Assembly: GCA_963210315.1 (NCBI GenBank)
Contig: OY723246.1
Span: forward strand, 1,116,001 to 1,180,000
Direction of reading: 5' to 3'
From: Rhynchopus euleeides
Lineage: Eukaryota > Euglenozoa > Diplonemea > Diplonemida > Diplonemidae
Length of the DNA: 64,000 nt
This document shows positions 30,095 through 43,475 of the stretch, piece after piece (positions within the stretch are counted from its first letter, which is position 1; every line of letters starts with the position of its first letter). The notes beneath the pieces were generated by a model that saw only the letters and a program-made list of their open reading frames with translations, did not search any database and was not told where the DNA came from. Made by a program: the position numbers and the translations under genes.

Positions 30095-30180
30095 AGGCAC
30101 AGCCTTTCCACCTTGGACCTGGCAGCCCTGCCCGCCTTCGCCGCCGCCTTGCGCTCCTCCTGGAGCTCCTCCAGATTTAG
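30095..30180 (-). pseudogene. Decayed LINE ORF1 coiled-coil fragment
   Basis: On the minus strand the segment reads EELQEERKAAAKAGRAARS, close in protein and DNA to the ORF1 segment REEREAAAKAGRAAKS at 16413-16460 of the intact LINE. The surrounding frame is broken and homology fades within about 100 bp. It is probably a truncated or decayed relative of the same LINE family. Confidence 0.5.
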
Positions 30181-33014
30181 ATGACTTGCAGCACCGGAGG
30201 TGCAGCAGATCTTCCGCCTTCTTCTTCTTTTTCTCCGCCTGTCGCCGCATCGTCTCCAGTGCATCCCTGTTCTTATTTGCAGGCAGGTCGCTAGCCACCC
30301 CACCCGCCACCGTCTCTATCTGACGGCTCTGCTCGCCCCTGTGTCAGCTGCTCCGACTGCGGGAATCTCCCTACCCCAGCCTGTCCGTCTGGGTTTCCGT
30401 CGCTCTGTTGTTGTTGGCCAGTGTATTGGCCTGCGATGAACCGGCGCTGGACCTGCAAGAAGCAGGCATACACCGGGTTGTGCGTCCGCTCATTCAGCCG
30501 TGTCACACTGCATTCTTGCGCCATCTGCACTGCAGAGCTGCATCTGCAGGATGATTCCCCGTCTCCCGTGGGTGGTGCCGCGCATCTTGACACCCGTCTC
30601 CAGGAGTCCCAGCACCACGTGTCGCCACATTGTTGTTGGCCACGCCGAGGTGCCACGACGATGACCCCCGTAGCACCTCGCTGTCGAGCGTGATAGGGCC
30701 CCATCCAAGCCCTGGCAGAGCATCGAGGCTTTCAGATTCATGACGTTTCAGAGTCGTGACGATGGGCTGCGGCACCTCGTCACTCGATTGGTCGGGGTGA
30801 CATTTCACAGGCAGGCAGGATGGGAGGCCGTCGGCAAACAAGAGGGGAGGCTGTGTGGTCCGTCTTCGAGCCGTTGGCCTTCTTCTGCCACAGAGCGCAG
30901 CCCCTGCAGACCGCATCAAGGAGGGCCGCAGGATCCGAGGGATCACTGGCGCTGGCTGATTCTGCTTCGCCACGCGCGAGTGGCGCTGCCAACCCCACCC
31001 TTGGGAGGCCTGTCGCCTTAGTCCATCTCGAAGGCACAAAGCCCCCTGTTTCATCATCAGGTGATTTCAACCCGATGCCTTCCCTGAAGCCTCCAGCTGG
31101 TCCTGCTTGGTGTGAGCTTCTGATAGGAGCTGTGCTCCGGCGATGAAGGCTGGTCCCCGTCGCCTGCTGGCCTGATTGACCACTTCTCGTTGTATTTATT
31201 TGTCAAACAAGCTTGCGGTCACACGAAAGAGCCAGTGATTGCACTGCTGGTGCAGCTCCACCCTGCATCCCTGTCTCGGATCGTCTCCAGCCCCCGAATG
31301 AGAGGGGGTGCACTTCCTCGCCTTGCTCTTGATGGCATTAGCACACAGCGGGACCTGTATTTGCAGTCCTGTATCGCCCATCAGGTGTCGACATCTCTGC
31401 TCTAACTTTCGATCTTCCCAAAGGCAGTCGGGAGCGCATGGCGCCAGTGTGTTATGATACAGCCCCTATTGTGTTGCGCCAACATACAGAGCAGGGAGCC
31501 ACCACGGCTACCAACACCGTGGTGCTGTATGAAGCGAAGGACGAGATCCTCCGAGATGGACCGAGGGGTGCGATGTACCCCCACACGCTTGCGTGACGGC
31601 CCCACTTCGCCATCAGCGTGCCTGGCGTCACCCCTCGCGTGTCAGGGGCAGTCCTTAAACCCCCAGACACCTGGCAAGCAACTTGCCGTACACCTGTCGG
31701 AGTGCAGGCCCTTCGCCTACTCTTCCGTGGGCACCTACAGGCACCCGCCATGGCAGGATTGCCGCTCTCCCGCATGCGTGAAGCTGCCAAAGGTCGTAGG
31801 ATTCTCTGCCCAAGAGCACGAATCAGCCACCTCAGGCGTGTCACGGATGTCTACAATGCCCTGTAATGATTGAGAACGTGTCGCCAGATGCTACAATTCT
31901 GAAGCAAACTCAGAGCAAGCTCTTCAGATGCAAGACGCCACGTGGTGGTCTCCCGGTGCTCGTTGTGTTCGGCGCCAACACACTACAACCTCCCCTGGTG
32001 CGCCCCATCAGGTGTGAGCCAGGATCAAAGGAACCTAAGGGATCAGCCTTAGGCCAGCACGACTTTCTTCCCACCGTCTCCCTCGCCTCGCGCCGGCGTA
32101 AGGGCTACTCGTTGAGCTTGTCTCGGAAGTGGAGGTAGGAGGGCTTTGAGCGAAAACCCCCCGAAGGGCCTGCAGCAGCCGCCGGAGCGGAAGGTCGGGT
32201 AAAATGGGGTTGTGATGTCACGGGTGTCCACAATGCCCCAGAGCTGGTCGTGAGTGCTGACCACACTGGCACCCCTTTCGTCCCGTCAGCTACACACCCA
32301 AAGGGCTGGAGTGTGCGTATCTGTCAGGGGGCGCGGCTCTTCTGGCAACCGCTTCCTGCGGGCACCACTCCTCAGGGCATCTCCTCAGGAGGCCACCTGC
32401 CAAGAGGGTGCAGGCTGTTCCCGTCAACGTTCTCTGCTCTCGGTTGAAGTTGGTGCTCCCCACCCCGAGCACACTGGAGGGCCACATCTGTATCCTCGTG
32501 CCAACCGGTAGGACTGGTGTGCTGCAGCATCTCGGCCTCGCTGCCAACTGTGGTGAAGAATTCCTTGCGGAATCAGTTTTTTGTGTGGTACAGTCGCAAG
32601 GTGGCCTCCAGCTTCTCCTCAGTTGCCCGCCCTGCCTGCGACTCCTGCTCCCGCTTCTTCCTTTGCACACTCATGTGGCACACTTGTATGTCCGGCCCAC
32701 CTTCCCACCACAAACGGCTTGCGCTTCTGATGAAGCTTGCACATCACTCTCAGGTGTGGTCTCTATCGGGTGGTGTTGTGAGCACATAAAGGAGGTGATG
32801 CACATGCGGAGGGGTGCCTTTGAGTGCAGCCGACTGCATTCTGCTCAAGTTCGTGCGGAAGCTGGAACAGCACCACAGGCCATTCAAATGGAACGATTCA
32901 AAACCATAGCGTGCATGGGGCTCACATAAGAGCTGAGATCTTACGGAACAAGACTATACGGTATTTCGACGAGGAAGCCACCTGATTTGAGCTGGGTTTG
33001 GTGGTGGTTCAGTG

Positions 33015-33090
33015 GGTTTCGGTTTAACGGTATCGGGTTTAGGTTTAAGTTGTAAGGTTTAGGTTTAACGGTATCGGAGTTTGGCGGTGT
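33015..33090 (+). repeat. Telomere-like degenerate TTTAGG repeats
   Basis: GGTTTAACGGTATCGG occurs twice and is joined by GGGTTTAGGTTTAAG and AAGGTTTAGGTTTAA. The words resemble TTTAGGG-type telomeric repeats but are mutated, so this may be an interstitial relic. Confidence 0.35.
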
Positions 33091-35611
33091 TGGGAAATGT
33101 TAGCGGTATGGCCGGGACGCAGGTATTGGTAAATCAGGTGACGGGTCCAGGATAACATCACAACACACTACAAGGAGGGGCCGACGAAGTACAAAGGGGT
33201 GGAGTACGCGTGTTAAAAACTACACCTGATCCACTATAGGGAGCAGGGAGGCCCATTCCTCTGCTGGTATCAACAGTCTATCGGTGTGGCATGTGGCCGT
33301 TAGGTGGTCTCCTGTTATAGAAGGCGCGCCTTGCTTTGTCGTGTTGCGGAAGGAATGGATGGAATGTGCTGATCACCCGTCCCACCTGTCCCCTTCTTTG
33401 CGAGACGTTGGTCGCAAATCTTGAACAGATGCTGTTGGGTATAACTGTTGCTGTTTCATCCAGCCCCTTGATCAGCTGCGGACAGCCTCATAGTCCTGGT
33501 TTGTAGAGTGCTGGGGTGACGTCGTAGCAGTCGTAGCAGACAGTGGAATCACGTCACCGAGGGGTAGCCATCATCTTGTGTCCCGAGAGTGTAGGGTGGG
33601 GACAGCGGATGCACGTGGACCCACAGGGGTTCTTCTGCTGCACACAACCATCCGGTGATCCACCTGACGGATAGCACAACCAACGGTATCCCCATCCTAC
33701 GCATCGCCCGTTGTTGCCATGGCCAGGCATCGTCGTTGGTGGTTCGCCTTGAGGGCGACGCCCTCCCTTGGAGGGCCCCTTGCAGGGACTTCTTATCTGT
33801 TGCAGCTTGAACATCTCCCCCGCGCGTCCTCCTCTTCCCCAACCTTCAAGGCATTGTGTGGCTTTTTTGGTTCAGGCAGGTGAGTTGTTACACACTCATT
33901 GTTGGATACCGACTTCCATGGCCACCATCCTGCTGTCTAGATGAACCTACACCCTTTGTGGGATCTGATGAGCGACCACTCGGGCACCTTAAGTCAGCTC
34001 TCGGTTCATCCCGCGATTTCAGTCCTGCTTACCAGAAGTGGCCCACTTGAAACCAGATTCTACGGTTCTACGTCAGGGTTTACAAGGTTTGCAGGTCGTT
34101 CAGCACAACCTACCCCAACAATCTGGTGTTGCACACGACCTGAACCGTGGGCGAGCTTCCGTGACTGGCCTGAGTCGGTTGTTACGTGGTCAGCGGCGGT
34201 GGTGACGACCACCGGTCCCTGCGCCACGCGTGAACAAACACTGAACCCAAGCAGTGCCTGTCACGATTCCCACACACGGTTGTCTGCGGTGAGGAAAAGA
34301 GACGCCGTAGCGTCTCTGGAAAAACCTGCCGCTGGTTAGCAACCTGGGGTGCCACCCCCCTAAGTGTGGGGAGACCCGGTGGCTCATGGTGAGTATCCGG
34401 AAGTCCCACGCGGAGTGAGGGCAATTGGCTAGTTTTTACCCTTTGGGAAGACACTTTGGGTAGTGCACTCCTACGTTTTTCCATCCCTTTCGGACTTCGT
34501 CCTGTCCCCCACAATTGCGAGTACTCATCACGCACCGTGACTTACTGGACCAATCCCCCCAGTACGGTTGGATTACACTGGTTGTCCTGTAAAGTCGGAC
34601 TCAGACACGCATCGGCGGGGGTCAAACCCAGCTCATCGAGCTCGGATGGATCTTCGTCACGGCTCCGTGGAGGGCAGTCGCTGCGGATGACAGGACGAGG
34701 GCGCGCCCGGCCCCCAGTGGAGGTCCTGGGATCTCGGTTCTTTGGGCTCAGGGTTCCCCCTTCATAGGCCAGGTCACCACCCCGGCTATTTCGGCTCCAT
34801 GTATAAGACATTTCAGCACCGAGGTAGCCACCCCACCGCTGACTCTGTTCACCCCCCGCGCAGTGCAATGCGAGGGGATTAGCAGGGGCGCCACGTGCAG
34901 GCGTCAGGCGGCTTTAACCCCCCGAGCTTCCGTGACTGGCCGTGACTGTGTCCGTGTGCTGCTGGAGAGCCCGAGAAGTGTCGTCACTGAGCAGGTATAG
35001 ACTGTCTCAAGGGGTCTCCCGGCACCCACGCGGTTCAGCGCCGTGCAGCGGTAGGCGCAGTATGTGATACAACCACAGAAAGCCCTTCTGGTGCCATCAC
35101 AGGCAGAGGGAGCCAAGTGGTAGCTAGACTCGGGATGCCAGAAGCATCTTCTGGACAAGGGTCCATGTGCCACTGACGCCGCAGGCCAGCTTCGATCTGA
35201 GGAGTCTACCTCACACAGTGCTGCTTATTCAGTGGGGTCTTTGTGCTCCAACGGAGGATCAATGGCGATGCTGTGGAGGATGTTGTCGCGCCCTTGTGCT
35301 CCCCACATATGGTGTGCATGCTCACCCCGTGGGCAGCCTCCGCCATCGGTGCCGCGTGCTGTCCACCCGTACACCGAGCAGCCGCACCACCTCCTCCGAC
35401 ACCGCTACGGTGGAACCAGTCGCGCATGCCCAGCTTCACGGCGAAGCGGGTGTTCTTCCTTTCCTGTCTCTAGTTTCGACCGAAGATCGAAGCCATCTGC
35501 CCCGCCCGCCACTTCGGCACCAGCACCCTTGCCTCACCCCCACGCACTGCACCCGTGTCCACCGAGGACCTGACGGTGGAGGCCCAGCTGAGTCCCCGCT
35601 GAGGGGGAGGG

Positions 35612-35850
35612 TCACCACCAGTCCTTCACCATCTCTATCAGCGCGAAGAAGCCGTGCTGGTGGCGCCCGAACTTCTTCTGTATTGGCCCTCTGCCGTCCA
35701 CCACGAGCACCAGTGTGGTGCACTCACCGAACACCTGCTCCTCGCAGCGCTCCACGCCACCCGTTGTCGTCCAGTAGCAGTTAGGGTCCTTCTGGCAGAG
35801 GCACCAGTCTGTCACCTTGTGGCACTTCTTCTCCACATGTGTTGATGCTG
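35612..35850 (-). pseudogene. Cysteine-rich coding remnant
   Basis: The minus-strand frame contains a dense module (CHKVTDWCLCQKDPNCYW, then further Cys residues) followed by a hydrophobic VLVVDG stretch. The spacing C-x6-C-x-C-x5-C resembles small disulfide modules of secreted proteins. There is no clear start, and upstream sequence in the frame is low-complexity, so an isolated exon or relic is more likely than a gene. Confidence 0.3.
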
Positions 35851-38800
35851 CTGCCCCACATGCGCGATGAGTCCAGCCCACAGGTGACCTCGGTGGGGGA
35901 ACGCGTGCAACGCGAGCTACACCTGGCAGCTCCCTATGGGGCGACGCTGACATGCCAGTGGCACCTGGGTTCTGCGCTGCAGGACCACTGCTCGACCATT
36001 GACGGAGGCATTTCAACAGCGTCCCCGACACTGGGACTGCGTCCGTGGCCGACCTTCGATGGTTGATTGGGGTCGTACGCCCGCACCTCCGCCAGGCAGC
36101 ACTGTGTACGGTTCAGCATCGCGTCGCACCGTCTGGGGCACTCCACCCACAAAGCTCGTGCCTGCGGCCTCCTCATGTGGATGCCGAGTCACTGTGTCCC
36201 ATGTCACTCCCACTCTTCGGCACCAGTCCCGCCACCACGTCAGCACGCATCAACACAGCGAGGCGACCAGGTCCTCCTGTCCGCTGCAGTATGGTGTGGC
36301 TCAGGTACTGCGCCTTCGCTGGCTGTGCATGCCGGAAGAGGCAGCTCTTGCATCGATGCTCTATCGCCCTGGACCGATCACCCTTGAGGAGCTCACGAGT
36401 GCCAGTTTGGTCACACGCTGCCTACTATGTATGCCACAGCGATAGCGGCCAAGGGGGGTCTGGCAAGACTATCGCTGGGGGGTGAGACTCACGCTCTGCT
36501 TCTCCTTCGCCCAAACATCGACCGTCGTGTCGCCCTGTGCCCTGCGGTATTTGCACCACTCACGGAACCGACTCCATCGCGGTCGTGCTCCGTCGTGGCC
36601 TGTGTGCCCACCGCAAACTGTGCCACACTCTGCCAAGGCACCAGGCGCGATCTTGTAGCCCAGCGACTTCCATCTCTCGTGGAAGATGGTTTCGGCGCAT
36701 CTGCGCTGCTGATTTGATGGCGGCACGCTCGTAGCCCAGTCCGTCTGTCGTCTGCCGTGGCGAGGGACAGCGGATGTCGCCTCGCAACACTTCCTCTGAG
36801 CTGACCCGCTTCGCGTTCACGTACTGGCAGGTATCCGGCTGTTGCACACCTTGGCTGGTGCTCGTGCCGGCTCCTTTCTCGCTTCCTCGATGCACTGTTG
36901 TGGTGGTGTCTCTGCATGCCAGCCGGACCTCTCTCCACACCCTCCCCGTTGGTCCTTCCTACCCGCACCCGCTCCAGCAGGGCGCCCTTCGTGTGCCCTG
37001 CGCGGTCGGCCCGCTCCCCCACGAGCCCGAAAAGCCTACGACAGGCCCTTCTCGCCAGCATGCGCGACTGCGCTGTCGGAGCGCTTGTGGGCTGCGGTGA
37101 ATGGGCTCGATGTGGCACATGGTGCCCTGGTAGCCAGCCCTTCAGGACCACGATCACAATGACCGTCCCCCGGCCTCGCGATCGACACAGGAGAAGGCTC
37201 GGGTTCGGGACGTGGGTGGGCCAGGCAGCTTGACCCCTTGGCCTCGGCTCTGCCACACGCCACGCTGTTTACCAACAAAGATGAGGAATCCCCCCGCCCC
37301 TTCGATCTCCATCCCACCCTGGTTATTTGCCTGGGTGGGTATAACGGTCACAGACTGCGAGGCAGCGCCTTGCAGTGGGCTAATGTGCCAGACGCGGGTG
37401 ACGCGGTTTCTGACGGTGTGTGACCGTACGAAGGCGGAATTCCGGCCTGGATGGGGACTTCCTCTCGGGGTTGTGGGAGGTTTTGTCACAGGTCATCAAT
37501 TCAACTTCGGTGTCCGCCCCGCCATGTCCGCATTGCCGGGGGCCACGCAGAGTTGTGGGTCTCTTCTCCGGTGCTGGTCGACAACCCGGCGGATGGCGCT
37601 AACCCAAGGAGTGAGCCGAATTTGGGCACCCACACGGGCTTCGGCGAAGGGTGTGGTATCTCGAGCGTCGGCAAATGTCGTCCTGTCGCGCTACTCCGTT
37701 GCAACGGGTGCTGTGCTTCTCGCTGTCCTGCAACGGTTCCTGCATCCAGCAGGGCGGAGAGGGTGCCCCACGTCGTAGCGCCTTCCAGGACATCCCCGAT
37801 GATGTCAACGAGGTGGAGTGCGGGACTCCTGTCGCCCTTGTCGTATGGGGCTGTGCTCGTGGTGCTGCGTCGTTGGCGCGAGGCCCCTTGTCATCAGCGG
37901 GTGCCGCCTTGTTGGCATTGCAACGCATTCTCCCTTCTCATCGGCAGCGGCTGGAGTCCCCTTGGTCGCAGACAGCGACTTACCGCCATCTCCATGCGGC
38001 TGCCCCGGTTTGGGTCTGCAAACAGCCTGCCGACCTGCCTGTTGTCGTTCATCCTGCGGCGCACCACTGCCGTGAACAGCAGGATGCAGTGGGTGGGGGT
38101 GCGGCCCTCCCCTCATCGGCCTGCCACGTGCTATGCTGCGCGGCCTTTGCCAGCGGCTTCGACCACTCGCCGGATTGGTGGAAGTTGAAAGATTTACCGG
38201 TCGCCCGCGAATTCAATTGTCCACGGCGTGAACATTTTTACCTGTGCGGGAGGCACAGATTGGGGAATCCTAAAATTCCTAATGAAGGATGTTGTGGCCT
38301 CCCGACTTTGTCCATTGGCAAGTGGCTCCCCAAGAGGCAGCAAAACTTGCCTAGTTTCCTCGTGGAGGAGAAGGGATATGGGCCACACATCTATCTGAAA
38401 AGGCCGTGTCTTCGTGGCCCAATGATACCTGGACCTTGAGGCCTAACGCCTACCCAAGGCCTACCCCTACCCAAGCGCCTCACACCGGGTTCCTCCTCTC
38501 CTTGTGGTCCCACGACGGGCAAGCTACCAGATGGAAGCAGAATAGCTTGCCACCAGCACCCCCCCGATGGCCCCTGTAAGGGTCCGGGCAGTGTGTTAAC
38601 AAGCATCGCCGCAGGGCGTGTTTTGTGACTTGACAATGTATAACTAGATGAGGGGCCCTACCTCACGAAACCTCTGCACGCCCGCACTGGTCAGGTATCG
38701 ATGCGATCAGTCGGCATGAGTCGACATGTCCAGATACTAGGGTCGACTGGTTGAAACCAACTACCTATCCGGTCGGTCCACCGTCGGGCGGACCCCTCTC

Positions 38801-39546
38801 CTTTCAGAGGGTTGGGGAGAGCGTAGGGAGTGGTCCTCCCCTGCAGAGCTGCACATCCCGTTGCCTTGAGTTGCCGTGAGTTGTGCTCACAACGCAGGAA
38901 ACTGTGCCCGTGCAAATCCTTGCAGAACATCACTGCGCTGCAGGCGCCTGGGTGTGTTCTGCCTGCACTTCCAGGGCTCGGAGTTGCTTCGTCGGCCCTC
39001 TATGTCAGCCCTCAGCTGTGCAGGTTGAAATTCAAGTTCCTCCCAAGCCGTTTCTTGTGATGCCAGACCCCGTCTCTCGGTTGACTTTCTTTGGAGAAAG
39101 CTGGACGTCGGGATGTCCTGTTCATGTGTGCATGTTGCCGGACGTGGTGCTCGAGCTGGGATCATCGAGTGATTGGGGGAAGTTCCGTTTCCCGGTGCCT
39201 TCGCCGTGATGTACTGCAGCAGGCGGGGCTGGCCAGACTGCGGGTGCGGATGTTGCTGCATCTGAGGGGCCCCCGGACCCACCGCCGCCGCCTGCAGCAC
39301 TGGGTGGGCAGTGGGGTCTTTCCTGGCGAGGTGCCGCTCGATCGCGGCCCACGTCACGTTACAACCATTTCATGCCCCACTCGAGTAGCTAAATGTACTC
39401 TTTCAGCCGGCACAACAGCAACGCCAGTCTCTAGGTCCGGGTTCAGCAGGTCGTTACCGCCCACCCGTCATCGTTGTCTTTGTATGCTGAGTTTATCATA
39501 GATGTACCGTAAGCGGTGAAAATTAAGAAACGATAAAAGTTTCTTA

Positions 39547-40630
39547 CTGGGGGGGGTCAAATAGTACTACCGGGTAGTACTAATAGGCGGGACCGCTTGC
39601 CTAAATCGTGAAAATGTAGATAAATGGTAATTGGTGACGATGAGTCACTTTTATGACCCCCAGGTCGCCAAAACGCTGTTTATCGGCATGTTTGGAATCC
39701 GTACGGATTGTGATGGGGTCATTTCAGTTGTGAGTTGCCTAATTTCAACCTTGTTTATGGGTTGGCTTCCGGGCCAAAGACCCTCCAGAGGTTCAATGGG
39801 ATCCAAGGGGATCATACACATGCAGATCCCCTCGCCGGTACACTACCGACACCCAGTAAACACCCGCGTCACTGGTGTTCAACACGGCGGCGAATCACGT
39901 GTCGCGCGCCGTGCTCGAGAGGGCCCCACCTCGCTCGGCGGTGTGGAAGGGGCGTCTCTTGAGGTCGATGACCTGCTTGCAGAGGCTCGAGCGAGACCAA
40001 AAGATCGTTAGGCCATGCTTTCACACCGAGGATCGGTACTGAAGATCATGTATCGAGCAAGATTTTACCCTTATGCTCTACGTGAGATTTCTGTTCTCAC
40101 TGAGCTTGCCTTCGGACACCTGCGTTAATGTGTAACAGAGTGTGCCGCCCCAACCAAACCCCCCACCTGACTGGTGTCTCCAAACGAGGACTCACTAGCT
40201 AACGCCAGTTTGTCGCTAGACAACCTCCCCCACAGCCAGTGCCCCCATGCAGGTTACTGCGTACTGCAGCTCTTCCTTGCGATCGCTTCAAGGTTCGCCA
40301 GGTCATGACGGGTCACATTTCGGGAGAGTTGTGTGGGAGAAACGGGTTGGACGGGTTCTTATGTATCCGATGGTCTGCAGTGGTTGGCAGTGCTGCTCTT
40401 CAGAGCGTGGCGTTGATTACCAGCTCAGCCAGGAGGCTCGGTGCAACCGATTTTTCTCAGCGGCATGCCCCTACTACAGGGGCAACAGTCTTAGAAAGGG
40501 GAAAAAACGGGCAAAAAGGGGGGTAGTACTAATATACTGGAAAAACAATCTATTTTGAAAAACCCAGGGGGTAGTTGTATTTGAGGGGGTAGTTGTATTT
40601 AAAGGGGTAGTACAATTTGACCCCCCCCAG
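39547..40630. mobile_element. DNA transposon B (non-autonomous) inserted in D
   Basis: The ends are CTGGGGGGGGTCAAAT and ATTTGACCCCCCCCAG, followed by an inverted GTACTACC; TA flanks both sides (39545-39546, 40631-40632). The 1084 bp have no transposase. The internal right side repeats GGGGTAGTTGTATTT. A GTGATGGGGTCATTT motif at 39708 belongs to a small dispersed repeat also seen at 58020, 58878 and 59059. Confidence 0.8.
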
Positions 40631-42655
40631 TAAATCGGTCCGTTTCTTAAATTTATCGTTTCTTAATTATTCGTTTATGATCTGAGTCCGCGCCCGCCCC
40701 GATTACTGTGACTGTTTCCCCCCTGAATATGCATGATCCAGCATGTGGTGACTGAGTTTGGAGAGGGGGTCCGGTCCCTGCGTGCGTCCTCTCGTGTGTC
40801 TGCATGGTAGCGGTTTGCTTCCCAGCACAAACGTGCTCCACGAACAACAATGATCGAGGCAAACACTCTCGCACTGGCTGTGGGTGGGGCTACTTGTCAC
40901 CCACCTTCAAGTCATGTCAAGCAGCATTCGCTTTGCCCAGCGGCCCAACGGGACCTGCGCTGGATTGCTTTGAGCAGGCATTGTTGAATCCACTCTCTAG
41001 ATACTGCAGGGGGAGCTGTGTGTGACCCCAAGAGCGTGCAACAAAATGGACAGATCATAAACGACAAAATTAAGAAACGATAAAAGTTTCTTAAATCGGC
41101 CCGTTTCTTAAATTTATCGTTTCTTACAGGGGGGGGGGTCAAATAAACGTACTAAGTACTACTATTCGGCGAACGGGCGGGCCTAAATCGACCTCGCCAA
41201 AAAAGTATAAAATACTTTGCGAGCGAATAGACGTACGTAGTACGTCTATTCAACTTTTCCTAAAAACACTGTTTGCAGGGGCCCTGCGGGGCTATTTGGT
41301 CCACCAGGGGCGCGCTGGTCACTGCCGCGTGCCCTGGCCCGGAGGCCGGGGAGCGCCTGGCTGTGGCCCATCCTCTTGAGGCATTCCGTGAGCAGATGAA
41401 ATCATCGGACGTCGCCATTGTATCGGACACGAAGATATTGGCCCTGTTGGTGGATGTCACAGGTCTACGGTGAGCTTTGTCTGGGGCCATCCGTTCACAT
41501 CTTCTCGGTGGTGGTGGGGACTGCAGACGCCGTAGCTGAGGGAATGCGCGGCGGGCTTCAGCAGTGGTTCTGATGCCTCTAGACCGCATGAGCTTGCGGG
41601 TTTGCGGGGCCCGTGCACCCTGGTTCCCCGAAGTGGCACCAATAGACCTTGTCCCCATTCCTTGCCCCAAAGTTTGCGGATTTGTGTGCCCCCTCCACTG
41701 GCAGGCGGTCCTCCAAAAAGAAAATCTCAAAAAAGGTTACTTTCTGTGGAGGCGCACAGGCAGGATGGCGAGTGAAGCCGGAGCAGAAGGTACTTTTATT
41801 ATCGATTAGTCAACCTCTACGACCGGGTTCGGAGAACCCCTCTTGGTTCCAATGTACTGCGGTACAGAACCAAGATTTTTCTTCGAACGGTTGCAGAGGC
41901 TAATCGCTTTTCACACTACCACGAAACGCAAGATGACTACACTGACACGGACACTCACGGCTCACACACTTACGGGTGCCTTTGGCCCCGCTTCACGCTA
42001 ACAGTCACCCTCGGGCCTCCTGCCCTGTGTCTCTGTCCCTCGTTATGCCTCCCACCCATACGCAATCACATGCAACCCACCCCTACCCGACCCGTACCCC
42101 TGCGCATCTCAGCAATTTCCCCGATCGCAACCCCCCCCCCCCCCCCCACACCACGACGCTCCTCGTGCCGTCACTATGCATGCGCGCCTTGCGGAACCAA
42201 GATCACTCACCGTGTGTGTTGACCTCCTCGAGGTGCGGCAGATGGCGTAGCGCAACACGTCGTCATCACCGCACTAAACACACCGGAAATGTCTCACCGC
42301 CCGGAGCGCATCGCAGCACGACTTGAGCTGTCATCATGCATGGAATCTCCGATTGCTGCCCCATACGCGCCACGGCGCCACATACACTGTCGCAAAGCAT
42401 ACGCGCTTCCCGTGCCCCCTATCGCAACTCCCACACACCACAATGCTCCTCGTGCTGTCTCTATGCATGCGCGCCCTGCGGATTCAATAACACTCACCGT
42501 GTGTGTTGCTCGCCCTCAGGGTGCGGCTGGCTGTTCTACACAACACAAGGTAATCAATCGCGCACCACACACCGGATATGTCGCACAACCCGGGGCGCAT
42601 CGCAGCACGAAATGAGCTATCACTCACTACACATGAACACTACACACTCCGCGCA

Positions 42656-43475
42656 TCCCCCGCGCTACCCGTGCCCCCTATCGCAACACCCCGCGCATCC
42701 CCCGCGCTACCCGTGCCCCCTATCGCAACACCCGCGCTTCCCCCGCGCTACCCGTGCCCCCTATCGCAACACCCCGCGCCTCCCCCGCGCTACCCGTGCC
42801 CCCTATCGCAACACCCCGCGCCTCCCCCGCGCTACCCGTGCCCCCTATCGCAACACCCGCGCTTCCCCCGCGCTACCCGTGCCCCCTATCGCAACACCCG
42901 CGCTTCCCCCGCGCTACCCGTGCCCCCTATCGCAACATCTCGCGCGTCCCCCGCGCTTCGGCACTACTCAAGCCGCCACAACACGCTATCCGTGCCCCCT
43001 GTCGCAACCCCACACGCGCCATGATACCACTCGCGCTGTCACAATGCAGCTGCGAGACCCGTGCCCCCTATCGCAACACCCCGCGCATCCCCCGCGCTAC
43101 CCGTGCCCCCTATCGCAACACCCCGCGCATCACCCGCGCTACCCGTGCCCCCTATCGCAACACCCCGCGCATCCCCCGCGCTTCCCGTGCCCCCTATCGC
43201 AACGTCTCACGCGTCCCCCGCGTACGGCACTTCTCAAGCCGCCACAACACGCGATCCGTGCCCCCCGTCGCAACCCCACACGCGCCATAATACCAGTCGT
43301 GCTGTCACAATGCAGCTGCGGGACCAGTGCCCCCCTTTCGCAACCCCGCGAGCACCTCAGCACTACCCATGGTCACAACGCATACGCGCTACCCGTGCCC
43401 CCTATCGCAACCCCACAAGCGCCACAGCGCCAGCCATGCTCACATCACATCTGTGCTACCCGTGCCCCCTATCGC
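42656..43475 (+). repeat. Minisatellite, 39-41 bp unit
   Basis: GTGCCCCCTATCGCAACACC recurs about every 39-41 bp in the core (42674-42930, 43063-43205), with spaced and more diverged units out to 42408 and 43462, roughly 17 in all. The long proline-rich reading frames through it are a product of the repeat. Confidence 0.85.

Larger units (their letters stand above)
27630..39504. other. Long gene-poor region of decayed repeats
   Basis: Nearly 12 kb contain no frame I would call as a gene; the short frames overlap on both strands and switch often. Recognisable relics are a LINE ORF1-like fragment near 30100-30180, telomere-like TTTAGG words near 33015-33090 and a cysteine-rich minus-strand segment near 35640-35850. 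The texture suggests old, mutated transposons rather than host genes. Confidence 0.5.

Noticed and set aside
42656-43475. CRISPR-like array
   Set aside because: The units are contiguous and vary within; there are no unique spacers of constant size and the context is eukaryotic.
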